Assembly: GCF_036026595.1 (NCBI RefSeq)
Contig: NZ_JARZFX010000010.1
Location: forward strand, 56,058 to 120,057
Direction of reading: 5' to 3'
Source of the DNA: Virgibacillus_P tibetensis
GTDB lineage: Bacteria > Bacillota > Bacilli > Bacillales > Amphibacillaceae
Length of the DNA: 64,000 nt
The notes under the pieces were generated by a model, which saw only the letters and a list, made by a program, of their open reading frames with translations, was not told where the DNA came from and did no database searches. Every line of letters begins with the position of its first letter. Within the stretch, counting starts at the first letter, position 1. Positions 42,460 to 52,000 of the stretch are shown piece after piece. The position numbers and the translations under genes are program-made.

Positions 42460-43992
42460 ATGTTTTCAAAAGGTAAGAACAGAAAAGCGGTTTTATTTTT
42501 CTTGATCGTAATGCTTGCATTTTTGCCATTTCTTGATCGAGGAGAAGTACTATTTGTAAAAGCATCCGAAGAGCTAACAGAAGACGAGATAAATGATGAT
42601 TTAACGATTGAACAGAAAATGGAGGAAATTCTAGGTGATGAACGTCTGGATGGAACTGTAACCGGGGTTAGTATCATGCATGCAGACACAGGTGAAATGA
42701 TTTATTCCCAGGACGGCGATACACGGTTGCATCCTGCCTCCAATATGAAGCTGCTGACAGCTGCTGCGGCTTTAGAAACACTGGGTGCAGATTATCAATT
42801 TACAACAGAAGTATTGACGAATGGCAGCATGGACGGGAAAGTACTTCAGGGAGATTTATACGTAAAGGGTAAAGGAGACCCCACTTTATTAAAAACGGAT
42901 CTTGACCAGTTTGCCACCGATTTGAAGGAGCAGGGTATTCACAAGATAAAAGGGGACCTGATCGGTGATGACAGCTGGTATGATGATGTTCGGTTATCAC
43001 AGGATTTAAATTGGTCAGATGAACCTTTTTATACAGGGGCTCAGGTCTCTGCCTTAACCATTTCACCAGATGATGATTATGACGCAGGAACAGTCATTGT
43101 TGAGGTAAGTCCCTCAGAAACTATTGGAGAGCCTGCAAATGTGAAGGTAACACCAGAAAATGATTACATTACAATTGTAAATGATACAGAAATGGTTGCC
43201 GATTCGGAACGAAAGGATATTTCTATCGAACGTGAGCATGGTTCCAATAACATCATTATCGAAGGGAGTATGCCTCTCAATGGCTCAAACTCAAAGTCAT
43301 GGGCATCTGTATGGGAGCCAACAGGATATGCCATGGACGTGTTTAAGAAGTCCCTGGAAGAGCAAGGAATCACATTGGTAGGCAACTCGAAAGTAACGAT
43401 GGGGGAAACCCCGGAATCAGCTCATCTTCTTACTTCTAAAAAATCGATGCCTTTACAGGAGCTGCTCATCCCTTTCATGAAATTGAGCAATAATGGACAC
43501 GGTGAAACACTAACAAAAGAGATGGGGAAAGTAATTCATGATGAAGGAAGCTGGGATAAAGGGCTTGAAGTGATTGAGGACGTGGTAAGCGGATTAGGAG
43601 TAAATGCAGATACAATTCTGCTTCGCGATGGATCAGGCATGTCACATAAAAACTATATTCCAACAAATGATCTTGCACAAATGCTATATACAGCTCAAGA
43701 CAGAAGCTGGTTTCCAGCATTCGAATATTCCCTGCCACTTGCGGGTGAACCAGAGCGCCTGGTAGGAGGTACATTACGCTTTCGCATGACATCTGAACCG
43801 GCAAAGGGAAATGTAACAGCCAAAACAGGTTCCTTAACCAGTGTTTCAGCACTATCGGGATACGTGACAACACAGGATGGGGAAAAATTAATATTCTCGG
43901 TTCTGATTAATAACTATCTTGGTTCCAGTGCAAGTATGAGGCAAATTGAAGATGCCATTGCCACAGAGCTTGCCAAGCATGAATTTGAATAA
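42460..43992 (+). CDS. dacB: D-alanyl-D-alanine carboxypeptidase/endopeptidase (PBP4/DacB, S13)
   Basis: A secreted class-C penicillin-binding protein that trims peptidoglycan peptides. The 510 residues have a signal peptide (KAVLFFLIVMLAFLPFL) and the three active-site motifs: SxxK in HPASNMKLLTAA (serine near residue 94), SxN in LSNNGHGETL and KTG in TAKTGSLTSVSALSGYV. DGSGMSHKNYIPTNDLAQML is also typical of S13 enzymes. The ATG at 42460 lies 13 bases after AAAGGA; a GTG at 42448 is an alternative but sits too close to that site. A perfect terminator follows. Confidence 0.93.
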   Translation: MFSKGKNRKAVLFFLIVMLAFLPFLDRGEVLFVKASEELTEDEINDDLTIEQKMEEILGDERLDGTVTGVSIMHADTGEMIYSQDGDTRLHPASNMKLLTAAAALETLGADYQFTTEVLTNGSMDGKVLQGDLYVKGKGDPTLLKTDLDQFATDLKEQGIHKIKGDLIGDDSWYDDVRLSQDLNWSDEPFYTGAQVSALTISPDDDYDAGTVIVEVSPSETIGEPANVKVTPENDYITIVNDTEMVADSERKDISIEREHGSNNIIIEGSMPLNGSNSKSWASVWEPTGYAMDVFKKSLEEQGITLVGNSKVTMGETPESAHLLTSKKSMPLQELLIPFMKLSNNGHGETLTKEMGKVIHDEGSWDKGLEVIEDVVSGLGVNADTILLRDGSGMSHKNYIPTNDLAQMLYTAQDRSWFPAFEYSLPLAGEPERLVGGTLRFRMTSEPAKGNVTAKTGSLTSVSALSGYVTTQDGEKLIFSVLINNYLGSSASMRQIEDAIATELAKHEFE

Positions 43993-44001
43993 TATAACTA
44001 A

Positions 44002-44050
44002 AAACAGCTGTTCCGCAGATCAACTCTTACCGGAACAGCTGTTATTTTAT
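44002..44050. terminator. Bidirectional terminator after dacB
   Basis: A 13-bp perfect stem AACAGCTGTTCCG / CGGAACAGCTGTT followed by ATTTTAT. It separates dacB from the converging DUF4188 gene. Confidence 0.9.
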
Positions 44051-44523
44051 AACGACTTTAATCTCTTTTTAGCAGAAATGATCTCACTAGTAATTGGAAT
44101 ATGTTCAGCAGCTTTTGCAAGACCGTGAAGCGGCATATTTCCATAAACAGATTCATAATCTCCTGCATGTAATACATAGGTTTCATGGTATATCCCAACA
44201 GCGTCGTTATTTCCTATCTTTTTATTGAATGCTTTCCAAGCGGCTAAATGCTTATCACCTTTTGCATAGGCAAGCAGATCTTCTGTGGAACGCCAATATT
44301 GAATCATGACTGTAGTTCGTAAACCGAAGAAACTTTCCATAGACAGAAAACCAAGCTCCTCCTTATTTTCATAAAGCTCCCTGATCATTCCTGGCATCGA
44401 TGTAAAAACCGGGAACCATTTTCGGACTGCCAGTCTTTTGTTGACTCTCATCCCGATTAGAAATACAACGATATCCTGATTGTTTTCCGTAGTAAAGCGG
44501 CCTTCAAATATCGGTTTGCCCAT
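44047..44523 (-). CDS. DUF4188 family protein (monooxygenase-like)
   Basis: A 158-residue protein of the DUF4188 group, which has an alpha-beta barrel related to antibiotic-biosynthesis monooxygenases. Motifs are FEGRFTTENNQDIVVFLIGMRVNKRLAVRKWFPVF, FFGLRTTVMIQYWRSTEDLLAYAKGDKHLAAWKAFNK and VGIYHETYV. The substrate is unknown. Its start lies inside the end of the PadR gene (20-base overlap) with AGGAGG 5 bases upstream, so the two are coupled and PadR likely controls it. Confidence 0.88.
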   Translation of the reverse strand: MGKPIFEGRFTTENNQDIVVFLIGMRVNKRLAVRKWFPVFTSMPGMIRELYENKEELGFLSMESFFGLRTTVMIQYWRSTEDLLAYAKGDKHLAAWKAFNKKIGNNDAVGIYHETYVLHAGDYESVYGNMPLHGLAKAAEHIPITSEIISAKKRLKSL

Positions 44524-45079
44524 TTAAATCCTCCTTATTTTGTATTTCTTGAATCGTCGCATCACACCATTCAATTGCAGCAAGTGTTGTTCTTATTCCG
44601 TAATCTAAGGTGAAAATCCAGAACTGTGCATCGTTTTCATTGGATGGATAGGAAGTGATCATTTTCTCAATCTCTTTATATGTGTTATAGCTTTCAGATA
44701 ATTTATCTCTATAATGTTCTAAGTGCTGTATGGTGCTTGCATTGCTCTGATGACTGCTGAAAAAGAGTTTTAGCAGCAGCTCGTTTTTTTCAACAGGTAT
44801 TTCGCTTATGGGCTGCTGCAGCCACTTTTGTAATTCCAATTTACCAGTAGTAGTTAGATAATATTCCTTTCTGTCAGGCTTTCCTTCTTGCGGAATAACC
44901 TGGACGGTAGCTAATCCATCCGCGACGAGTTTCTTTAATGTGGGATAGATCTGTCCATAACTTATTTTCCAAAAGTGATTCAGACTTTGGTCGATGAGTT
45001 GCTTAATAGCATAACCTGTGTTGCATCCCGTAGTTAATATTCCTAAAATCGCATATTTTGTATGATTCATTTTCTTCAT
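44504..45079 (-). CDS. PadR-family transcriptional regulator
   Basis: A 191-residue PadR-like repressor with an N-terminal winged helix (NHTKYAILGILTTGCNTGYAIKQLIDQ ... FWKISYGQIYPTLKKLVADGLAT, then GKPDRKEYYLTTTGKLELQKWL) and a C-terminal four-helix dimerisation region. The ATG at 45079 follows AGGAG by 6 bases. Just upstream, two direct copies of TATGATATATA (45095-45105 and 45110-45120) and an inverted ATATATC/GATATAT pair could be its operator. It is translationally coupled to DUF4188, a typical regulator-target pair. Confidence 0.9.
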   Translation of the reverse strand: MKKMNHTKYAILGILTTGCNTGYAIKQLIDQSLNHFWKISYGQIYPTLKKLVADGLATVQVIPQEGKPDRKEYYLTTTGKLELQKWLQQPISEIPVEKNELLLKLFFSSHQSNASTIQHLEHYRDKLSESYNTYKEIEKMITSYPSNENDAQFWIFTLDYGIRTTLAAIEWCDATIQEIQNKEDLNGQTDI

Positions 45080-45094
45080 TTTTTCTCCTATCAC

Positions 45095-45121
45095 TATGAT
45101 ATATATCTTTATGATATATAA
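45095..45121. promoter_or_regulatory. Possible PadR operator
   Basis: Direct repeat TATGATATATA at 15-bp spacing, overlapped by the inverted pair ATATATC (45101-45107) and GATATAT (45113-45119). It lies at 16-42 bases from the padR start and is placed for autorepression. Confidence 0.45.
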
Positions 45122-45210
45122 TACACGTATTTATGTAATATACAAGATTTTTCTTATTATCAATCAACAACAGGACCCCACTTTCTATTTCAGCAGAAAG
45201 TGAGGCCCTT

Positions 45211-45375
45211 TTACTTTTTAGTATGGTTGTTGAGATGTTCCAGTTCATTCAAGAGGACATCCAATTTTTGAGATATATGGATGAGGTCATTATAACTCTC
45301 TTCATTTTGATAAGCTTGATACATTTTATGCCTTAGCTGCTCGATTTGATTCTCTATCGATTTCTTTATACTCAA
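45211..45375 (-). CDS. Spo0E-family aspartyl-phosphate phosphatase
   Basis: A short gene of 54 residues. The minus strand from TTG 45375 reads SIKKSIENQIEQLRHKMYQA ... SQKLDVLLNELEHLNN. It holds the Spo0E signature S-Q-x-L-D and the preceding amphipathic helix. Proteins of this family dephosphorylate Spo0A-P and delay sporulation. GGTG lies about 6 bases before the TTG. The hairpin CACTTTCT/AGAAAGTG at 45178-45201 may end its transcript. It supports a sporulating host. Confidence 0.85.
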   Translation of the reverse strand: MSIKKSIENQIEQLRHKMYQAYQNEESYNDLIHISQKLDVLLNELEHLNNHTKK

Positions 45376-45535
45376 ATTTACACCACTCTTTTAAGATAGT
45401 ATATATCCAAATTTGCCAACAATTAAACATTTTAATAGTTTTTACGGGAAATCGCATAGCAAGCAACAGGATCATGTAGGATATTTCCCTATATGATAAA
45501 CTAAAGGAAATAATTGAAAAAGGATGTACCCATCC

Positions 45536-46015
45536 ATGAAAATAACAATTGTAACAGTGGGTAAGCTAAAAGAAAAATATTTAAAACAAGGTATTCAGGA
45601 ATACCTAAAACGCCTCGGTGCCTACGCCAAAGTAGAGGTAATCGAAGTCGCTGATGAGAAAGCACCGGAAACGATGAGTGAAGCTGAAATGGTGGAGGTA
45701 AAGCGCAAAGAAGGCGAGCGTATTTTAACTACTATTAATCAGGATACCTATGTAATCACCCTTGAAATTAACGGTAAAATGCTAAGCTCCGAACAGCTTG
45801 CAGCTAAAATGGATGAGCTTGCCACCTATGGTAAAAGCAAAGTTGCATTTGTCATTGGAGGATCACTAGGAATCAGTGAAGAAGTGCAAAAACGCAGTAA
45901 CCTGGCACTGTCATTTTCAAAAATGACCTTTCCCCATCAGGTTATGCGATTGATATTGTTGGAACAGGTTTATCGGGCGTTTCGGATAAATCGGGGGGAA
46001 CCTTATCATAAGTGA
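45536..46015 (+). CDS. rlmH: 23S rRNA pseudouridine-1915 methyltransferase RlmH
   Basis: SPOUT-class methyltransferase that modifies pseudouridine 1915 in helix 69. The 159 residues match the B. subtilis enzyme. Motifs are MKITIVTVGKLKEKYL, ADEKAPETMSEAE, YVITLEINGKMLSSEQLA, VAFVIGGSLGIS (SAM-binding knot) and MTFPHQVMRLILLEQVYRAFRI ending EPYHK. The ATG at 45536 has AAAGGA 11 bases upstream and gives the family N-terminus; the in-frame ATG at 45524 overlaps the site. Its 3' end is the integration site of staphylococcal SCC elements, and accessory genes begin directly after it. Confidence 0.97.
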   Translation: MKITIVTVGKLKEKYLKQGIQEYLKRLGAYAKVEVIEVADEKAPETMSEAEMVEVKRKEGERILTTINQDTYVITLEINGKMLSSEQLAAKMDELATYGKSKVAFVIGGSLGISEEVQKRSNLALSFSKMTFPHQVMRLILLEQVYRAFRINRGEPYHK

Positions 46016-46027
46016 GTGAGGTTCCCC
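45995..46027 (+). terminator. Hairpin enclosing the rlmH stop and att-like core
   Basis: GGGGAACC (45995-46002) pairs perfectly with GGTTCCCC (46020-46027). The 17-base loop contains TTATCATAAGTGA, including the stop codon. AATTTA follows. It may serve as terminator. Confidence 0.6.
45998..46015 (+). other. SCC-type attachment core at the 3' end of rlmH
   Basis: GAACCTTATCATAAGTGA matches the staphylococcal SCC attachment core (GAAGC[A/T]TATCATAA[A/G]TGA) in all but one or two positions. The same codons (EPYHK-stop) are conserved, so the similarity may reflect coding constraint. I found no full second copy downstream in the window; TTATCATAAG recurs at 60788 but inside a gene, as YHK codons. 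Confidence 0.5.
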
Positions 46028-46241
46028 AATTTACGAATGAAGTGTTTTAGTATTATATTAATCATAAGGAAATAAAGTGAAATAATTGGAGTAAAAGGTA
46101 AATGATAATTTTAGTGAAAAAACAGATTTTAAACCGCTTTAACTGTTCTAAAATGGATAAAGTTAATAAAATAATACCTGGTTCTGAACCAAAAAGAACA
46201 GGATAATTTCTGCTGATATTACAGTTTGTTCATGCCAATCT

Positions 46242-48149
46242 TTAACTTATATTGATTGGCTGTTCCTCTGTATTTTTACTCTGTTGAACAAATTCATTAT
46301 ACGCCCTTAATATATAAATACCTTCTTCTTCTATGACTGATTCTACTTTAGAATATGCATATATTGATTTAAACCATTCGTCACGAACTACAGAATAGAA
46401 CATTCCTCCTGATATAGTAGCAATTTTACGTAATAGGCCACAAACTTTCTTTTCCATTGAATCTTCATTACGTTGACCATGCTCAATAAAAAAGCCAATA
46501 TTACTTCTAATTTTTTGGGTCACCTCATTAAGTTGTTCATCATGCTTTTCTGGACTTGTATTTGCTTCTTTTCTCGCAACATACATTGCGTGTTCCAATA
46601 ATAGTCTATCATCATTCCAGCTATAACTATCGGTTTGTAAAAGAGTTAGCTCCAAATCATTATATTCATAATCAGTATAGTATTTCAGCATTATATCGAT
46701 ATTATTTGGTTTTCTCATATTAAGTATCCAAAAACCAGCTATAGATATACCTGTCCACTTAAGACTACTAAAATTATCACTTAATGTTAATGATTCATAC
46801 AATTCTTCTTTTCTATACAAATGTAAAAAGAAAGGCAGGTTTCCCCCAACTAAGAACTGATCCAAATTTTCTAGACGATTTTCATCTCCTAATACCCTAA
46901 CTACGTAAATACTATAAAAAAGTGAGACTAAATAATTCTCATTTATAGCAATTTTAGAACTAATAATATTTACAGTATCAAAGAATGCCTGAACTACTGA
47001 TTTTGCTTGTCTAAGATTACTATTACCACTTGAAAACCAGACCTTTTCGAAATCTTTCATTATCTTACTAGTAACACCTGTAACGAGTCTTTTTACATCT
47101 TTATTTGAATATATTTGATTTTTGATTGTACTTTTAAAAATACTTTCTATTGAATTTCCATCTATAGATTTGTTATAAGTAATACAATCTAGTTTGCCTC
47201 TAAAAACTTTATCTACAAAGTCATATCCTAAGATATCTACATTGCATATAATAATTACTTTTATATTGTAATTCTCGATAAGTTCATTAATTAATCCCGT
47301 TACAATATTATATTTTTGCAAATTATTAGTGAGGGAAATTATTTCATTATCACTGTCGTATTTTCTGAATGCATTTTCTATTTTAGTAAATTCTTTATTT
47401 ATATCTTTAAATTCCTGAAACTGAGGCTCTCTATTAAAATTTTTTAAAATGAATTTATCTTTTTCATAGGATTTATTTCTTTTATTGTCAGTTATTCCTA
47501 AAGACGTTATCCTTTCAAAGTCATCGAATATAAAAACTGATCGATTAGGTATGCTATTTAAACTATAAGAATCCTTTAGTATTCCAAAGAGAGGTTTACC
47601 AATTGCAGGAATATATTGAATCCAATTTAATAAGGATTTATCATTTATCTCAATCTGATTTTTTATTTCATCTAAGATAAGTTTCCTTGAGTCAAGACCA
47701 AAACAAGATATTCGATATATTGACTTGTTTGAAAATTTATAATACTTATTGATGGATTCTGTAACCAGGTAAGTTTTACCACTTCCCCATTCACCTGTAA
47801 CTAAATATCCCTTTCCATTAGGTTTATCTTCAATATATTTATACAGACTATCTTCAAAAGGATTCAACTCAAGATTTTTGGGACTATTAAGATGTTTTCT
47901 AATTAACAAATATAGTTTAATTAAAGGGAAACATATGATGCAAAGGATTAAATAGATCAGTGCCCATTTTCTGATTTGAATAATATCTGAAAGATTCAAT
48001 CCCACCAAAATATTACTATTTTCAGCTAATCCAAAAATACTTGTTATTATATTTTTAACTGGTGCGATTTCAAACAATAATACAAATGCTAATACAAATA
48101 CGAACGACTTTTTTAAAAATTCTTGTATGTTGTCACATTGACGAACCAA
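46242..48149 (-). CDS. Membrane-anchored KAP-family P-loop NTPase
   Basis: A 635-residue NTPase of the KAP type (members include the phage-exclusion protein PifA). Two membrane spans lie near the N-terminus (about residues 13-30 and 61-83). Walker A is TGEWGSGKT (118-126) and Walker B is SVFIFDDFER (204-213), with the two acidic residues. The C-terminal 400 residues are helical without a recognised domain. The start is TTG with AGGGGGG 9 bases upstream. It faces away from the restriction operon across a 565-bp gap. A membrane-localised defence role is inferred from family and neighbourhood. Confidence 0.8.
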   Translation of the reverse strand: MVRQCDNIQEFLKKSFVFVLAFVLLFEIAPVKNIITSIFGLAENSNILVGLNLSDIIQIRKWALIYLILCIICFPLIKLYLLIRKHLNSPKNLELNPFEDSLYKYIEDKPNGKGYLVTGEWGSGKTYLVTESINKYYKFSNKSIYRISCFGLDSRKLILDEIKNQIEINDKSLLNWIQYIPAIGKPLFGILKDSYSLNSIPNRSVFIFDDFERITSLGITDNKRNKSYEKDKFILKNFNREPQFQEFKDINKEFTKIENAFRKYDSDNEIISLTNNLQKYNIVTGLINELIENYNIKVIIICNVDILGYDFVDKVFRGKLDCITYNKSIDGNSIESIFKSTIKNQIYSNKDVKRLVTGVTSKIMKDFEKVWFSSGNSNLRQAKSVVQAFFDTVNIISSKIAINENYLVSLFYSIYVVRVLGDENRLENLDQFLVGGNLPFFLHLYRKEELYESLTLSDNFSSLKWTGISIAGFWILNMRKPNNIDIMLKYYTDYEYNDLELTLLQTDSYSWNDDRLLLEHAMYVARKEANTSPEKHDEQLNEVTQKIRSNIGFFIEHGQRNEDSMEKKVCGLLRKIATISGGMFYSVVRDEWFKSIYAYSKVESVIEEEGIYILRAYNEFVQQSKNTEEQPINIS

Positions 48150-48714
48150 GTATACATACCCCCCTTATGTCTTTTTTTATGCCTCTATCCAGTTATTGAA
48201 TAGATTTCTTATCTTATATTGGTAACAATTTAAAAAAGAATAAATACACTTTAATCGATAATTTTAGTTGCCTTACAGTTAACCAAAATTGTCAATTTCA
48301 GTAGCAATAAACGCTTAATTTTATTTTCATCCAACACTATCAAGTATACTAGTAATTCCTATAATTCACAATTCTTGCAAATTAGTAGAAATAACACGGT
48401 AAAAATATTCATCATTAACATAAACGAACTTTATTTTTGTTCGACAGTTTTTATGGCTGACAATTTAGATAGGTATACTTGTAATATTGAACATATCGTT
48501 TTGTTTTGATTAACCAGTATAAGCTTAGATCAAAAAGTCTACTTTTGTATGTCATAGTAATCAGGCATGAAGTCGGTATACCCCGTATAGCCTCTTTATT
48601 CATTATGAATGGGGTGAAAATATGTTGATATTTTTATATTCTATTGTGATACTATAGAACTAGCTATAAAATAAAGATAAAGTATAAAAAAAGTAAGAAC
48701 ACCGAGGTGATTCA
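48150..48714. other. Divergent intergenic region of the defence island
   Basis: A very AT-rich 565-bp gap between the KAP gene and the restriction operon. It holds a small CGAAC/GTTCG hairpin near 48424-48442 and the promoter at 48625. I see no gene or RNA in the remainder. Confidence 0.5.
48625..48653 (+). promoter_or_regulatory. Probable promoter of the restriction operon
   Basis: TTGATA (48625-48630) and GATACT (48648-48653) have a 17-bp spacing, with an extended TGT before the -10 box. It lies 62 bases before the first gene of the operon. Confidence 0.5.
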
Positions 48715-48951
48715 ATGGATATTAAGTTGTTTCAGAAAACACAAAGAGATTTAGCTGCGTCTATAAACCTAGTAATTGATACTTATTGGGAAGATGACAT
48801 AAGTGAAGTTGAAATGATTGAAATGATTCAGAAGTTATATAGTAATAATCAGAATAAATTTTTAAAGGACAGTAGATTCACAACTGTTCTTCAGCAGCAA
48901 TGTGGGAAGAGGCGATTGGAAGTTGTTAGTAGGGTGTTAAATTTGTATTAA
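48715..48951 (+). CDS. Small conserved protein (TIGR04540-like)
   Basis: A 78-residue protein, MDIKLFQKTQRDLAASINLVIDTYWEDD ... FTTVLQQQCGKRRLEVVSRVLN. It resembles the small Firmicute TIGR04540 family, from memory rather than by search. GAGGTG lies 6 bases before the ATG. Its function is unknown; its place at the head of the restriction operon, 128 bp before the helicase gene, suggests a regulator or accessory factor. Confidence 0.65.
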   Translation: MDIKLFQKTQRDLAASINLVIDTYWEDDISEVEMIEMIQKLYSNNQNKFLKDSRFTTVLQQQCGKRRLEVVSRVLNLY

Positions 48952-49079
48952 GCAAAAAATGCATAAAACGTATAGAGTTCTAAATAATCAAAGGAATAAT
49001 TTATTAGTTTTAATTGATATGCAAAGTGAATGTGGATTTATGATGTATACCGTACTGGAGATGAGCAGGGAGGATACAT

Positions 49080-52000
49080 ATGCAAAAGCTTCTTGATAAT
49101 AAAAAAATGGGATCCATAGGGGAAACTATTAAAGATAACATAAGATCCAACGCCAAATTGTCGATTATGTCGGCTTATTTTACTATTCATGCATTTAATG
49201 CGTTAAAAAAGGAATTGTCAAAAGTTGATCATGTTAAGTTTTTATTCACTGAACAATCTTTCACCAACACACCGCATGATATAAAGGAAAGTACTACTCA
49301 ACTACAAAGAGAACGTGCCCTATCTGGTTTTGAAGACGAAGCAGGTTTCCGTAATTTGCTAACCCAGAGTAGGATTGCGAAGGACTGTGCCAGATGGATA
49401 CATGAAAAGGTGGATGTAAAGTCATTTAAAACATCTGTTCCAACAATGAATATGGTGAATGTTCAAAATCCAAAACATGATTCATTTGCCATGTTTGGTA
49501 GTGCTAACTTCAGGAGCAGTAGTCTAGGATTTACTTATTCAGATGATCCAGCTCTCGCTACTTATACAGACGACAAATCAATGACGCAACAATACATTCA
49601 GTGGTTCGATACTTATTGGGAGAACCAGAATAGACTTGAAGATGTAAAAGAAGAATTACTTGATCAACTTGAAGTATTGTATAAAGACCATAATCCCGAA
49701 TTTATATATTTTGTCACGCTTTATCATATATTCAGGGATTATCTGAATGAACTAGACGAAGATACTATTGTAAAATCGAAAACCGGTTTTCATGAAACGG
49801 CTATATGGAATAAACTTTATAAGTTTCAAAGAGATGGCGTTCTTGGTGCAATCGACAAACTAGAAAAACATAACGGTTGCATTATTGCTGATAGTGTTGG
49901 ACTTGGTAAAACATTTGAAGCTTTAGCTGTTATTAAATACTACGAATTGCGAAATGATAGAGTTCTAGTATTAAGCCCTAAAAAATTACGTGAGAATTGG
50001 ACGATATATACCCTAAATGATAAAAGAAATATATTAGCTGCTGATCGCTTCAACTACGATGTTTTAAATCATACAGATTTGAGTCGCTACACTGGTATGT
50101 CAGGAGATATTAACTTAGAGACTGTCAATTGGAGTAACTATGATCTCATTGTAATTGATGAATCACATAACTTCCGTAATAATGATGCAAGAAAGGATCA
50201 TGAGACCAGATACCAACGATTAATGAATAAAGTAATAAAATCAGGTGTGAAAACAAAAGTATTAATGTTATCAGCGACCCCTGTAAACAATCGTATGAAA
50301 GATTTGAAAAACCAAATTGCTTTTATCACAGAAGGAAAAGACGATGCCCTAGAAAGAGTGGGGATTCATAGTATCGAAACATCGTTACGCAGGTCACAGA
50401 CTGCTTTTAACAAATGGTTAAAGTTAGAGGATCATGAACGTAATACCGATCGACTATTAGAAATGTTAAATACGGATTATTTTAAGCTACTTGACTCACT
50501 AACGATTGCACGTTCTCGTAAACACGTTGAAAAATATTATGATTTAAAGGAAATAGGTAAATTTCCAACACGTCTAAAACCTATTAATGAGCATGCGCCG
50601 ATTGATAGCCAAAATGAATTTCCGTCATTGGAAGAAGTTAATAAAACCATAAGCAGATTAAATTTAAGCGCTTATGCACCTTTGAGGTATCTCTTACCCG
50701 AAAAGCGAGCAGAATATAGTGAAAAATACGATACTGTAATAAATAATAAATCAGTATTAACTCAGTTAGATCGCGAGCTTAGTTTAATACACCTTATGCG
50801 GGTTAACCTATTGAAACGGATGGAAAGCTCCATACATTCTTTTGGAAAAACGATCGCTTCTTTACTTCATAGGGTTGATGATCTTATTTATAAATTAGAT
50901 CACTTTAAGAAATATACGGATAGTACATTAAAAATTAATGAGATTAATATTGAAGATGATGAAATAGAAGACATGTTAATAGGTTCTAAAGTCAAAGTAT
51001 TAATTCAGGACATGGATCGCATTAAGTGGAGACAAGCATTAGAAGATGATAGGCATTATTTAGAACAACTAATCACTGAAGCAGCAAAGGTACAACCGCA
51101 TCGTGATGAAAAATTGAACTATTTAAAGCAGCACATTGAAAATAAAATTAATAAGCCAATTAATAAAAACAACCCAAAGATTATTATTTTTACAGCTTTT
51201 GGAGATACAGCCAATTATCTGTATGACAATATTTCAAAATGGGCACGAGGTAATCTTGGAGTCAATTTAGCACTTGTTACGGGATCTGGCAGTAATAAAA
51301 CAACCATGAAAGGTGTAAGAACAAAGGATTTAAATGCAGTTTTAACGCACTTTTCACCGAAATCAAAAGGAAGAGACAAACTTTACCCTGATGCAACCGA
51401 AGAGATTGATATATTAATTGCTACGGACTGTATTTCAGAAGGTCAGAACTTACAGGATTGCGATTATCTTGTGAATTATGATATCCACTGGAATCCAGTA
51501 CGTATAATTCAACGGTTCGGACGAATTGATCGCCTAGGTTCGAAAAATGATAAAATCCAGCTTGTAAATTTTTGGCCCAATATGGAACTGGATGAATATA
51601 TCAATTTGGAAGCACGTGTAACAGGACGGATGGCATTAGTAGATATATCTGCAACGGGTGAGGAGAATGTTATCGATTACCAGGGCGAGAAAATGAATGA
51701 TCTGGATTATCGTCGTAAACAGCTTGAACAACTCCAAGAGGAAGTAATAGATCTTGAAGAAATGTCGGGTGGACTATCTATTACAGACCTTACATTAAAT
51801 GATTTTAAGATGGATCTGGTTGAATACATGGAGAATCATAAAGAAATGATTGAGAAAGCACCATTAGGATTATATGCAATCGCACCAAATCATTCAGATT
51901 CAGATCTAAAACCAGGAGTCATTTTCTGTCTACGTCAAATCAATCAAAAAGCAACTATTCCAGATCAAAGTGCTTTAGAACCATATTACCTTATTTATAT

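Noticed and set aside
45178..45210. Hairpin CACTTTCT/AGAAAGTG with T-run on the plus strand
   Set aside because: There is no plus-strand gene to terminate, so I mention it only as a possible end of the Spo0E transcript.
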